Shown here in pieces: positions 41,928 through 50,236 of a stretch of DNA of 64,000 bases. A model generated the notes under the pieces. The model searched no databases. It had not been told where the DNA came from and worked only from the letters and a program-made list of their open reading frames with translations. The stretch is from Candidatus Microgenomates bacterium (GTDB lineage: Bacteria; Patescibacteriota; Microgenomatia; UBA1406; HO2-37-13b): positions 124,001-188,000 of the forward strand of contig JANWIV010000003.1 of the NCBI GenBank assembly GCA_025449735.1, in the 5' to 3' direction. The first letter of the stretch is position 1, and each line of letters begins with the position of its first letter. Made by a program: the position numbers and the translations under genes.

Positions 41928-43139
41928 ATGAGAATTGTGATGGTGCTTCTCATATTTCTACTAATTGCTCCAATTGCTTTATCTGATTTAAGAATTAATG
42001 AAATTTACCCAGCCCCTTCTGATGGTCAAGAAGAGTGGGTCGAGTTATTTAACAATTCCGATCAATCAATAGATATATCAACCTATAAACTGAAAGATAG
42101 TATTGGGACAAACATTCCTCTACAAAACACGTTAATTTCTCCACATGGATTTGTTCTTGGGATTGCAAATGGGGTACTAAACAATTCCGGTGACGACGTT
42201 TTGCTGTTGGATCCTGCGGGTGTTCAAATTGATTCGACAACATATCCATCAGGCTATAATTCAAGCCAGTCACATGGTCGGTGTCCTGATGGTGGCAGCT
42301 GGCTCAAACTAAATAGTCAATCCAAATCCAGTAGTAATGATGCTATTTGCGGCAGTCAAGCCGTCTCCCCAACAAACGCTCCGGGAGAAACGCCTAGTAA
42401 TATCTCGCCGACTGTGGCAAGTGTCGATTATGACAATATAATCATTTCAGAGGCGATGGTTTATCCAGACACTAATCAATCTGAGTGGGTCGAGCTTTAT
42501 AACAATAATGATTTTGCTGTAGTCCTTACCAATTGGTATTTGGATGACGGTGAAAACAGCGGCTCTACTCCCAAGACATTTAGTCTATCAATTGGTGCCA
42601 GGAATTTTGCTATTGTCGAGCTAACCACTTCAATTTATAACAACGATGCCGACGCGGTCCGACTCTTAAACGGTAATCAAGTCGAAAAAAATTCATTTTC
42701 TTACTCAAATGCAGAGCGCAATAAATCCTGGGGTAGGACTTTTCTGCCATCTGGCGGCATTTGTCTTCAGGAATCTTCACGCGCCGTCATCAATTCAAGC
42801 TGTATAAATAATAATAATTCAAGTAATAATACCGGCGCTGAAAAGAATGATCAAACACCGACTATTGCTTCAAATTCAACAACAAGCACATCAACCAATG
42901 ATGAAAATGAAATTGAAGATAATACAATCTATCGCGATCATATAAACCCCAATACTAACACTTTGAGTCAAAAAGGCTCTGTCAAAGGAGCGTCAACCGA
43001 AAGAAATAGCGATACTATTTCAAATTCCGAAAAAAACAATATACGCTCCGTAGTTTCTGCAATCTGGCTAGTGTCTACTTTTAACCTAGTTTATGCCGCT
43101 TCCAAAATTACCAAAAAACATCTAGAATTAATCTCGTGA
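41928..43139 (+). CDS. Secreted protein with two lamin-tail domains and C-terminal membrane anchor
   Basis: 403 aa. Signal peptide (~1-20), first LTD domain (~20-135, 'DLRINEIYPAPSDGQEEWVELFN'), a second one (~165-285, 'IIISEAMVYPDTNQSEWVELYN'), a Ser/Asn/Thr-rich region (~290-365) and a C-terminal hydrophobic helix (~372-390) with basic residues after it. Two domains of a type also present at 34710-35822, so LTD proteins form a small surface family. TAAAAT (41902-41907) lies 20 nt before the ATG. Role: adhesion or envelope organisation is a guess. Confidence 0.8.
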   Translation: MRIVMVLLIFLLIAPIALSDLRINEIYPAPSDGQEEWVELFNNSDQSIDISTYKLKDSIGTNIPLQNTLISPHGFVLGIANGVLNNSGDDVLLLDPAGVQIDSTTYPSGYNSSQSHGRCPDGGSWLKLNSQSKSSSNDAICGSQAVSPTNAPGETPSNISPTVASVDYDNIIISEAMVYPDTNQSEWVELYNNNDFAVVLTNWYLDDGENSGSTPKTFSLSIGARNFAIVELTTSIYNNDADAVRLLNGNQVEKNSFSYSNAERNKSWGRTFLPSGGICLQESSRAVINSSCINNNNSSNNTGAEKNDQTPTIASNSTTSTSTNDENEIEDNTIYRDHINPNTNTLSQKGSVKGASTERNSDTISNSEKNNIRSVVSAIWLVSTFNLVYAASKITKKHLELIS

Positions 43140-43513
43140 GTAAAAAGCAGTTTAAAAAAATAGTCTACTATTGGTTGCCACAAATTCTTTTAATGGTGCT
43201 CATTTTTTTTCTCTCTAGTCACCATCGCGTCAGCATAACGGAAGAGTCAACCATCGATTTTGTAATTTTCAAATCTCTCCATATGATTGAATACGGCGCC
43301 TTATTTTTCTTAACCACTCGCGCCATCCTTCATACCTCAACTCAATCAAAAAAACACGCCTTGCTTTATGCTTTTATTTTTTGTGTCTTATTTGCTTTTA
43401 GTGATGAAATTCATCAAACATTTGTCCCGACCCGCGAAGGAAAGTTGCGAGATGTGCTTATTGATACTGTAGGAATTAGTGTTGTATATTGGAAGTATGC
43501 AAAGTTTCTTTAA
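43136..43513 (+). CDS. VanZ-like membrane protein
   Basis: 125 aa with four membrane helices. The pattern 'LSSHHRVSITEESTIDFVIFKSLHMIEYGALFFL' and 'FAFSDEIHQTFVPTREGKLRDVLIDTVG' are VanZ family hallmarks. GTG start overlapping the stop of the previous gene by 4 nt (GTGA). VanZ-like proteins are linked to glycopeptide (teicoplanin) tolerance and envelope phosphatase-like roles in other bacteria; here the resistance role is not implied. Confidence 0.88.
   Translation: MSKKQFKKIVYYWLPQILLMVLIFFLSSHHRVSITEESTIDFVIFKSLHMIEYGALFFLTTRAILHTSTQSKKHALLYAFIFCVLFAFSDEIHQTFVPTREGKLRDVLIDTVGISVVYWKYAKFL
43485..43490 (+). promoter_or_regulatory. -10 box of the CAP-domain gene (leaderless)
   Basis: TATATT ends 6 nt before the ATG at 43497, inside the end of the VanZ gene. 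Confidence 0.45.
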
Positions 43514-44420
43514 GCGGCTTCATCATTTATTTATTCCCTCTGATCGAAACAACTATCGAGCGCGTTTGCTTCATATTGATTTCTTGACAGGAATCATTGC
43601 AATCGTTGCGCTCGTCAATATCACCGTTCATACTCTTTCTGGCATTGGTGTCTTGGGACTAGCCACTGATATCACGGTGCAACGGCTATATGAACTGACC
43701 AATAGGCAACGAGTTGAACATGGGCTTTCGGCCCTTGACTATAATAGCGAACTGGCTCAGGCCGCACAGAAAAAAGCCGAAGATATGTTTGCAAAAAACT
43801 ATTGGGCACACTATTCTCCCACTGGTGGCACTCCTTGGGAGTTTATCGTTGGCGCTGGTTACAAGTATGAATTTGCGGGTGAAAATCTTGCTCATGGTTT
43901 TATGTTTTCTGATCAAGTGGTAGAAGCCTGGATGCAATCTGATTCTCACCGGGCAAATCTACTCAAATCCGAATATGAAGAGATTGGCTTTGCTGTCGTC
44001 AATGGCACCCTTCAAGGTGAACCAACCACGCTAGTAGTGCAAATGTTCGGTCGGCCATTAGTAAATGGCAGCGATAATACTGCTGATAATAGTCAAAATA
44101 TCGCCGTTGCCGCCGCCGAGCGGGAAGCAGAAAAACCAAAACCTACTTCACCCAAGGCGACTCCTGAGGCAGAATTTGTTAGCTCAAATGAACCAGTCGA
44201 AGGTCCTGGCGCATCTTCTAATGGCATTTCAATGCAATCTTTGACCTTCAACTCATCCATTTGGCTCATAGTGCTTTTAATATTGGCACTACTAATCGAT
44301 CTTATCTATGCCTCTCGACATCGCCTGCTTCGCATTACCGGGAAAAATCTGGCTCATTTGACATTTTTATTAGTTATTTTGGTAGCCGTTATAATGTTAG
44401 CTAAAGGAGTTATTCTTTAA
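43497..44420 (+). CDS. CAP/SCP-domain extracellular protein with membrane helices (YkwD-like)
   Basis: 307 aa from the ATG at 43497; the GTG at 43479 offered by the ORF track is less likely. One helix at ~30-52, then a CAP domain (~65-185) with 'TNRQRVEHGLSALDYNSELAQAAQKKAEDM', 'GGTPWEFI', 'YEFAGENLAHGF' and 'EAWMQSDSHRANLL', including the usual His/Glu set. A Pro/Ala linker and two more helices end the protein. Bacterial CAP proteins are secreted and may bind lipids or polysaccharides; activity is uncertain. It overlaps the VanZ gene by 17 nt. Confidence 0.9.
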   Translation: MQSFFKRLHHLFIPSDRNNYRARLLHIDFLTGIIAIVALVNITVHTLSGIGVLGLATDITVQRLYELTNRQRVEHGLSALDYNSELAQAAQKKAEDMFAKNYWAHYSPTGGTPWEFIVGAGYKYEFAGENLAHGFMFSDQVVEAWMQSDSHRANLLKSEYEEIGFAVVNGTLQGEPTTLVVQMFGRPLVNGSDNTADNSQNIAVAAAEREAEKPKPTSPKATPEAEFVSSNEPVEGPGASSNGISMQSLTFNSSIWLIVLLILALLIDLIYASRHRLLRITGKNLAHLTFLLVILVAVIMLAKGVIL

Positions 44421-44426
44421 ACAAAT

Positions 44427-44699
44427 ATGATTGATCACTTAACAAAAGAGTTAAAAAGTCATCTTCTGGAATATTTGTTGCTGATTACAGCTTCGGTATT
44501 TTTTTTGATTTTCATCTCGCTTTTTGCCGGAAGTCATCAAAAACAATTTATTATTTTGATTATTTTTGCCGCTTATTATGTGATTTGGGGGGCGGTCCAT
44601 CATGCCAAAGAACAAACATTGAGTTTGAAAATTATGTTAGAATATCTGGCGGTTGGAGGTATCGCCTTGACCGTTTTGTATTCAATTCTTATTAGTTAG
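44427..44699 (+). CDS. Small membrane protein, 90 aa
   Basis: Three membrane helices with few charged residues and no recognised family. 'SHQKQFIILIIFAAYYVIWGAVHHAKEQTLSLKIMLEYL' is the most distinctive stretch. It lies 6 nt after the CAP-domain gene and is probably co-transcribed with it. Function unknown. Confidence 0.65.
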   Translation: MIDHLTKELKSHLLEYLLLITASVFFLIFISLFAGSHQKQFIILIIFAAYYVIWGAVHHAKEQTLSLKIMLEYLAVGGIALTVLYSILIS

Positions 44700-44737
44700 A
44701 AACTAAACCGTCCGTTAATTAAAATAATTTAAATTGA

Positions 44738-44840
44738 GGGGTGGCTCCAAACGGGGAGCCCCGACAAGCGCGCAGGAACGAATAGATTTAAACCGTCTTG
44801 TAGATGAGCACTTGTTGGGGCTGTTAGGAGTCAGGACCCC
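44738..44840 (+). ncRNA. Structured RNA leader candidate upstream of rfbA
   Basis: GGGGT/ACCCC and GGCTCC/GGAGTC close a rod; inside, CCCCGACAAG (44759-44768) pairs with CTTGTTGGGG (44811-44820) over 10 bp. GGCTCC (44743-44748) can instead pair locally with GGAGCC (44755-44760), so two exclusive structures exist, as in switch RNAs. It ends 9 nt before the rfbA ATG. It may be a cis-regulatory leader or an independent small RNA; no known motif was matched. Confidence 0.5.
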
Positions 44841-44849
44841 TTACCATTT

Positions 44850-45605
44850 ATGAAAGGAGTCATACTAGCCGGAGGCATGGCCACTCGCTTGAGGCCACTG
44901 ACTGCGGTCACCAACAAACACTTGCTTCCAATCTATGATAAGCCAATGATTTATTATGCCTTGCTTGCCATGGCAGAAGCAGGAATTAAGGAAGTCATTA
45001 TCACCAGCTCCCCAGATCATGCCGAACACTTCAAAAATTTGCTCAAAGAAGGCGAAGAATTTGGCCTATCACTTTCATATGCCATCCAAGATCAGCCAGG
45101 CGGAATCAGCCAAGCAATTCTATTAGCTGAGGAGTTTGTGAGAGGTGACAAATTTGTAGTCCTTTTAGGTGATAATATTTTTAATCATTCGCTCAAAAAT
45201 GCCGTCGAGCGATTTGAGACAATGGAAGATGGCGCTTTTGTTTTTGCCAAAAGCATGCCCACGGAATCTGGTCAATATGGAGTGATTGAAATAGACAGTG
45301 AAGGGAGGGTGCTCTCAATTGAGGAAAAACCTGAACACCCAAAATCTGATCTAGCTCACACCGGTATTTATATGTATGACAAGCGCGCGTTTGAGTTTAT
45401 TAAGCATCTTTCTCCAAGCGCTCGGGGTGAGCTTGAAGTCACGGACCTAAATAATATCTACGCAAAAGAAGGTAGTCTTCATTGTGAGATAATGGAAGGA
45501 TGGTGGGTAGACGCTGGCACTAGTTTTGATGAGCTCTTGCGTGCCAACATCCGCGTCGCGATTGAAAGAGGCAAATTAAATACAAAAATGATTGATGATA
45601 TGTAA
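44850..45605 (+). CDS. rfbA: Glucose-1-phosphate thymidylyltransferase-like nucleotidyltransferase
   Basis: 251 aa. It starts with the nucleotide-binding 'KGVILAGGMATRLRPLT' followed by 'NKHLLPIYDKPMIYY', and has 'VVLLGDNIF' (metal-binding Asp), 'SIEEKPEHPKS' and 'EIMEGWWVDAGTSFDELL', all RfbA/RmlA-like. It is shorter than the ~290-aa typical enzyme, lacking the C-terminal extension of the allosteric site. The usual GGxGTRL is 'GGMATRL'. It makes dTDP-glucose from glucose-1-phosphate and dTTP, the entry to the dTDP-deoxysugars used by the glycan operon. The structured RNA lies just upstream. Confidence 0.9.
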   Translation: MKGVILAGGMATRLRPLTAVTNKHLLPIYDKPMIYYALLAMAEAGIKEVIITSSPDHAEHFKNLLKEGEEFGLSLSYAIQDQPGGISQAILLAEEFVRGDKFVVLLGDNIFNHSLKNAVERFETMEDGAFVFAKSMPTESGQYGVIEIDSEGRVLSIEEKPEHPKSDLAHTGIYMYDKRAFEFIKHLSPSARGELEVTDLNNIYAKEGSLHCEIMEGWWVDAGTSFDELLRANIRVAIERGKLNTKMIDDM

Positions 45606-45621
45606 GTTTTTGCATAAAGTA

Positions 45622-45772
45622 TCCAAGATACAAGAAACAAGATACAAACAAATTAAAATGTTCAATAACCAACTCACAATCCGCGAATAGTTTGTTAATT
45701 GTTAGTTGGAGCTTGTTTGCCTGCCTGTCGGCAGACAGGTTCCTTGTGAGTTGTTTCTTGTTACTTGAAAAG
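45622..45772. repeat. Dispersed inverted repeat of the CAAGAAACAA / TTGTTTCTTG family, copy 2
   Basis: About 150 bp: CAAGATACAAGAAACAAGAT at the left, TTGTTTCTTGTTACTTG at the right, and inside the palindrome CCTGCCTGTCGGCAGACAGG. Very similar to the copy at 54153-54297 (the inner palindrome and right end are nearly identical). It ends 3 bp before the next gene. Confidence 0.75.
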
Positions 45773-45775
45773 CTT

Positions 45776-47038
45776 ATGAATAATCAAATGCTCAAAAAAG
45801 TAATTCCTTTTATCGCTATTTTTGTCTTAAGCCTTGGCGTTGCTGTCACTACTTTCATTCAAGAAAATACCCGTCAGGCCGAAGCGGCAGTTGACGGCAT
45901 TAATATCGAGCTTACCAACCAATCAGCCAGTTTGGATGCAAAATCAAATTGGAGTTGGCGGGCTGACCTTTTAGCAGAAAACCATATTGGTGAAAAAGTA
46001 GACACCGAGTCTGTAGTCAGCTGGTGTCGGGAGACTTTTGGCAAGAAAGGTGAGTCAGAAGGTAGAATCTGTAATAGCGATCTCACCCCTGCAGAATTCA
46101 TCTCGGTACTCAAGCGAGAAAAAAAATCAATCACTATTCAAAACAGCAATTTTGAAGTAGTCCATCCAGGGGTCAAGTGCGGTCGCGTTTATCTTGAGAT
46201 TTATGGACTTGATGGCGTGCTCGGCACTGAAGTCTATGACACTGGTATTGAATGTAAAGATTCTGACATCCCAACTCCCACTCTCACCGGCGAGCCTCAA
46301 TATGGCCTACTCGATGAAAACGGCAATGAACTCTCCTTTTCTGAATTGATCAAAGACATTTTTTCAATTTTTGGTAGCTTTAATAAAAATGCTGAAACTT
46401 CGCCTACAGAGCCTTCGCCAGGAGCGGGTAATAACCCACTCACCCCTTTTCCAACAACACCTCCTAATGACCCCGGCGTCGCTTGTAGTGGGAGCTCTGT
46501 CGTCTCTTGGGCCGGTTGCATTAGTGAAAAATTAGAGCTCGGGATTGAGCATCGATTCAATAAAATGTTAGGTAATATAGCAAATGGTGGCTATACGGCG
46601 ACCAAGCGCAGTGCTCAAAATGAAGGGACTAGCCCAACAGGAATTTATTGGTGCACAAATATCGTTATTGATTCATATAATTTGTTTTACCCTGGGGCCG
46701 GCAATAACCCCAGCGCTGCTCACCAGTCAGTGCTTAATATGAGGCGCTTCTTTGCTTCGACCTCAGGATATCGCTACCTTGATTTTAGAAATGTCGCCAC
46801 TAGGCGGGATGCACTTGAAAAAACCAGAGCCGGCGATGTACTTATTATGCAGTCTGTCTTTGATCGTCATACCAGTCAGCATGTCGGTATCATCAGTTCA
46901 ATTGAAATCGATAGTCATTGCAATGGTAAAATTCGCACTCTAGAATCAAATTCAGCCAGAAAGGATCATGCTTATGTGGTTCGCGCTTGTGATATTATCA
47001 ATACCTCCTATCCGGTGGTTGCCATTGTCGGTAAATAA
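45776..47038 (+). CDS. Secreted protein with C-terminal CHAP/NlpC-like cysteine-peptidase-like domain
   Basis: 420 aa from the ATG at 45776; the longer ORF runs through the repeat. Signal/anchor (~8-30, ending 'QAEAA'), then an unknown middle with a Pro/Thr-rich linker (~210-235), and a C-terminal domain (~260-420) with Cys in 'GIYWCTNIVIDSY', His in 'SQHVGIISS' and Asn/Glu in 'RTLESNSARK' arranged as in CHAP/NlpC peptidases. Such enzymes cut peptidoglycan cross-bridges; in secretion loci they open the wall for the apparatus. Head of the envelope locus. Confidence 0.7.
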   Translation: MNNQMLKKVIPFIAIFVLSLGVAVTTFIQENTRQAEAAVDGINIELTNQSASLDAKSNWSWRADLLAENHIGEKVDTESVVSWCRETFGKKGESEGRICNSDLTPAEFISVLKREKKSITIQNSNFEVVHPGVKCGRVYLEIYGLDGVLGTEVYDTGIECKDSDIPTPTLTGEPQYGLLDENGNELSFSELIKDIFSIFGSFNKNAETSPTEPSPGAGNNPLTPFPTTPPNDPGVACSGSSVVSWAGCISEKLELGIEHRFNKMLGNIANGGYTATKRSAQNEGTSPTGIYWCTNIVIDSYNLFYPGAGNNPSAAHQSVLNMRRFFASTSGYRYLDFRNVATRRDALEKTRAGDVLIMQSVFDRHTSQHVGIISSIEIDSHCNGKIRTLESNSARKDHAYVVRACDIINTSYPVVAIVGK

Positions 47039-47039
47039 T

Positions 47040-47543
47040 ATGGAAGAACAAACGATGACTAGGTATAAAAAAATTGCTCTTATAACTGGGGGTGTTATTA
47101 TTCTTGCAATCGCTATCTATTTTGTGATGAAAAGTCGATTCATTCCGACAGCCGAGAAATCTTTTGACGCCCAACCGACTCAAGGCGCGACTCAAGTAGA
47201 ATCTCCATCAATAAACATTGATTTTGAAGAAGTGGCCCGTCGAAACCCAGATGAGGTCTCGGAAGAAGAAGCCCAAGCAGTGCAGTCTGAATCAGATCGA
47301 GAGTTTAGTCAATGGCAAGAAGAAATCTATAGCAATTATCCTTGGTACTCCTCACTGCCACTTCAAACGAGTGAGTATTTTGTCTATCTAGATTTAGAAA
47401 AGAAGGCAATATTTGCCATTCTATATCAAGATCAAATCCCCGCTGACCAGATTGACACTACCAAGGTAAGCATTATCAATCAATTGAGCAGTCTTGGCAT
47501 CAATCAAATTCTTCTCGACAGCATTATCTTCGAAACTGAATAA
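47040..47543 (+). CDS. Hypothetical membrane-anchored protein, 167 aa
   Basis: Starts 1 nt after the cysteine-peptidase-like gene (the ATG at 47055 with a GGAAG 9 nt upstream is an alternative). One membrane helix (~10-30) is followed by an acidic region ('VARRNPDEVSEEEAQAVQSES') and a small folded outer part ('YSSLPLQTSEYFVYLDLEKKAIFAILY') with 'STKVSIINQLSSLGINQ'-like helices at the end. No family recognised. By location it belongs to the secretion-like locus. Confidence 0.6.
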   Translation: MEEQTMTRYKKIALITGGVIILAIAIYFVMKSRFIPTAEKSFDAQPTQGATQVESPSINIDFEEVARRNPDEVSEEEAQAVQSESDREFSQWQEEIYSNYPWYSSLPLQTSEYFVYLDLEKKAIFAILYQDQIPADQIDTTKVSIINQLSSLGINQILLDSIIFETE

Positions 47544-47645
47544 ACTGAACTGAATATACTGACCCGCTTTGCGGGACTGACCCTGAATCAACAGGGGCTG
47601 ATTTAAACTGAAATGCTTGCATTTCATACGCTAGATACTCCATAC
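47544..47645. repeat. Cluster of three small hairpins and a degenerate ATACT repeat
   Basis: CCCGCTTTGCGGG, CCCTGAATCAACAGGG and TGAAATGCTTGCATTTCA follow one another, then loosely repeated ATACT units run into the next gene's promoter. No ORF. The hairpins are of the size and type seen in the genome's palindromic families. Confidence 0.6.
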
Positions 47646-47654
47646 TAAATACTG

Positions 47655-47660
47655 TATATT
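47655..47660 (+). promoter_or_regulatory. -10 box of the VirB6-like gene (leaderless)
   Basis: TATATT ends 6 nt before the ATG at 47667. Confidence 0.45.
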
Positions 47661-47666
47661 CATACT

Positions 47667-49445
47667 ATGCTAGCCAAACAATTGTTGGTTTATATTAACC
47701 GTGGTCTGCGAATGTTTTCTCGTGGCATCCTTGTCATTGCCGTCTTTTTTACGGTTATTAATGCTTTTGTATATTTCACCCACGAAGATAAATCAGGCTT
47801 ACCAACGATTGAAGATAAAATCGCCGAAAACAGCAAGAAAATTGAAAACTATTTTAAGGATCCCGCGATCAATACTCCAGAAAAAAAGGCGGTCGCCTCA
47901 CTACTACAATTATCAGTTTGTAATACTTTTGGGGAAGCTTGTTTTAATAAAAAGACCGCTGATGAAAATTTTGATGGTAGTTATATGGGATCATTTGCAA
48001 GCACTTTCGCAATCCCATTTGAAAATCCCCCCGCTTCTGGAGTTTATTACACTTTAAACAAACTTGAAAATGCCGGTCTTGTCCCCCAAGCTTATGCAGT
48101 TGAGGGAATCGGTTTCGCTGGACTAAAACCGCTTCTTGAAGTTTGGGAAGCCTTCCGCAATCTTGCCTTCCTTGTACTTGTCATGATTCTCATTGCTATT
48201 GGCTTCATGATTATGTTTCGAATGAAACTTGATGCCCAAACGGTCGTTGGAATCGAGAGCGCACTACCGAGAATTATTGTTACCTTAATTCTAATTACCT
48301 TTTCTTTTGCCATTGCCGGATTTTTGATCGACCTCGCCTATATAACTATGGCGATTATTATCGTTGCTTTATCAAATGTTGTCGGTGGATTAAGCTCGAC
48401 TGACTTGCTAGGAAAATACCTTCAAGCCGGGCCTGATGATCTAATTGGATTTGTATCGGGTGTTAGAAAGACAGGCGGCCATCCAACTCTTTTAAATGCC
48501 CCCGATATCCTTTATCATTTACCAAATGCAGTCCTTGGTATTTTTGGACCTCGTATCCGAGCCACTTTCCAATTTATAAGTGGAAGTGCGGCGGCTTATT
48601 TTCTTGGACCTAAAATTTTTGATGCTTGGTCAAAAACAATTGGGCCGATTTTCCGTTTTGGGGGAGAGGCAGAAGCGGGTGTAGTTGCCGCACAAGGTCA
48701 TTTTGGTAACTGGGATCTATTTGAAGGAGTGGCTAATGGAGTTGGCCTTCCTGTAACCTACGCAGTCGTATTCTTGCTCGCTTTTTTCTTTCTACCATTT
48801 CTTCTCGGAATTGTTATTTTTATTACCGTAATTTTTATTGCTTTCCGTCTTCTCTTTGCGCTACTTTTTGCTTATTTGAAAATATTGTTGTTAGTTCTTT
48901 TGTCTCCAATAATACTGATGTTTGGTGCCATTCCCGGCCGATCTGTCTTTGGGTCATGGATCAAAGGACTAGTTGCTGAGCTGATGACTTTCCCACTAAT
49001 GATGGCGATTTTCTTGATTGGACTAATTATATTTGAAGTGTCCGCTTCTGGCACTCTTATCCGATTTCCATTCACTCATCGTATCGATGCTGGTGCTTGG
49101 AGTTTGATTGTTGGAATGACATTTCTTTTTATGACACCTGACATTTTAAAAAGCATCAAAAAACAAATTGCTCCTCAAAGTATTTTGCCTGAAGGTGGCA
49201 TTGGAGTGCTGTTTGCTGGTGGCGCTGCCTTGTTTGGAGCTGGTAAGGGAATTGCTCTTGGAGCGCCATCAATTGTCAGATCTTTGCCGAAGAGTATTCG
49301 TGATTCAATTAATAGAGGAGGTGGCCCAGTTGGCAAATGGCTTACCGGTGCAGAAGATGCTAAAGAGTCAGCAGAGAATTTGGCTGAAGCAATTACCAGG
49401 GCCAATCGCGGTTTCGGTTCCGCTCAAGATGATGATGGTAGATAA
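47667..49445 (+). CDS. Large multi-pass membrane protein, VirB6/TrbL-like (type IV secretion-type)
   Basis: 592 aa. An N-terminal helix (~15-35), an outer region (~36-150), then about seven membrane helices in a pattern like VirB6/TrbL inner-membrane channel proteins, and a hydrophilic Gly/Ala/Glu tail. 'GIESALPRIIVTLILITFSFAIAGFLIDLAY' is the most telling segment. Adjacent on the other strand is a VirB2-like pilin. Functions of VirB6 include substrate passage across the inner membrane. No VirB4/VirD4 ATPase is in the window, so the system is incomplete here. Confidence 0.6.
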   Translation: MLAKQLLVYINRGLRMFSRGILVIAVFFTVINAFVYFTHEDKSGLPTIEDKIAENSKKIENYFKDPAINTPEKKAVASLLQLSVCNTFGEACFNKKTADENFDGSYMGSFASTFAIPFENPPASGVYYTLNKLENAGLVPQAYAVEGIGFAGLKPLLEVWEAFRNLAFLVLVMILIAIGFMIMFRMKLDAQTVVGIESALPRIIVTLILITFSFAIAGFLIDLAYITMAIIIVALSNVVGGLSSTDLLGKYLQAGPDDLIGFVSGVRKTGGHPTLLNAPDILYHLPNAVLGIFGPRIRATFQFISGSAAAYFLGPKIFDAWSKTIGPIFRFGGEAEAGVVAAQGHFGNWDLFEGVANGVGLPVTYAVVFLLAFFFLPFLLGIVIFITVIFIAFRLLFALLFAYLKILLLVLLSPIILMFGAIPGRSVFGSWIKGLVAELMTFPLMMAIFLIGLIIFEVSASGTLIRFPFTHRIDAGAWSLIVGMTFLFMTPDILKSIKKQIAPQSILPEGGIGVLFAGGAALFGAGKGIALGAPSIVRSLPKSIRDSINRGGGPVGKWLTGAEDAKESAENLAEAITRANRGFGSAQDDDGR

Positions 49446-49448
49446 GTG

Positions 49449-50207
49449 TCACGAAAATGGTATTCCTAAAATATCCACTCCTACGAGCTCCAGAATAAAT
49501 ACCGAGAAAATAATTAGGAGTAGTCCAATGATGCAAGATGTCAAATTCTCTCTGGCTTTTTGGATTGCTTCTGCTTCGCCACGAGAAATCTGCAACCTGA
49601 TTGTTGAATAAAATATACAAAGCAAAGCAAAAAACCCTGCCAGTCCAATCCCAAATTTCAACACATAATCGGTAATAAAACTTTGCGCATTTAGCGGCAC
49701 ACAACCAAGTCCGCTCCAATATCCCCCGCCAGTTGCACAATTAAGACAAGCTTTATGCTCTTTTTCATTAGACTTTAAATAATCATTACACATTTTTGCT
49801 ACCTGCGGAATTGCTGGCGCATCTTCAGATAGTTTGCAAGTACAGGCGCCAGGTATTGAGGGGTCTGCACCTTCCGGATCAGGAGAGCCGTAAACACAAG
49901 CATTGAGTCGAGCGTATTTCTCCTCAAAATTATTAAGATTATCTTGAGTCGTTTCAACTCTATCAGGAAGTTCTCTTAGTGCATCATCAAAATCAGTACC
50001 AGGTATATGGGCAAAACGAAGTAGTCCTAATCCAGGGAAAGTTGGCAATTCTGTTGGCTTATTACTACAACATTGATCCGCTCCACCCTCGGCTCCTGCC
50101 ATTCCACAGGTGACTCCTTGAATTTCTTGATCTTGAGCCCGCACAATTGAAGAACTAATACCTAAAAAAAGAATTAGACCGAAAATTATAATAAGAATCT
50201 GCTTCAT
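49449..50207 (-). CDS. Secreted Cys-rich protein with C-terminal VirB2/TrbC-like two-helix hairpin
   Basis: 252 aa. Signal peptide (~1-24, 'SSIVRAQD'), a Cys-rich domain (~30-170, ten Cys) and two C-terminal membrane helices (~180-248) separated by the polar loop 'SRGEAEAIQKARENLTSCIIG', the arrangement of VirB2/TrbC pilins. The N-terminal Cys-rich part is unusual for a pilin and could serve as an exposed cap. It is tail-to-tail with the VirB6-like gene (3-nt gap) and has TATAGT 6 nt before its ATG. Putative surface/pilus subunit, function inferred. Confidence 0.65.
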   Translation of the reverse strand: MKQILIIIFGLILFLGISSSIVRAQDQEIQGVTCGMAGAEGGADQCCSNKPTELPTFPGLGLLRFAHIPGTDFDDALRELPDRVETTQDNLNNFEEKYARLNACVYGSPDPEGADPSIPGACTCKLSEDAPAIPQVAKMCNDYLKSNEKEHKACLNCATGGGYWSGLGCVPLNAQSFITDYVLKFGIGLAGFFALLCIFYSTIRLQISRGEAEAIQKARENLTSCIIGLLLIIFSVFILELVGVDILGIPFS

Positions 50208-50236
50208 AAACTAACTATACCAAAAAAACGCAGGTG

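Noticed and set aside
44738-44840. SRP (4.5S) or 6S RNA
   Set aside because: The conserved SRP tetraloop segment is absent and the length is too short for 6S; identity left open.
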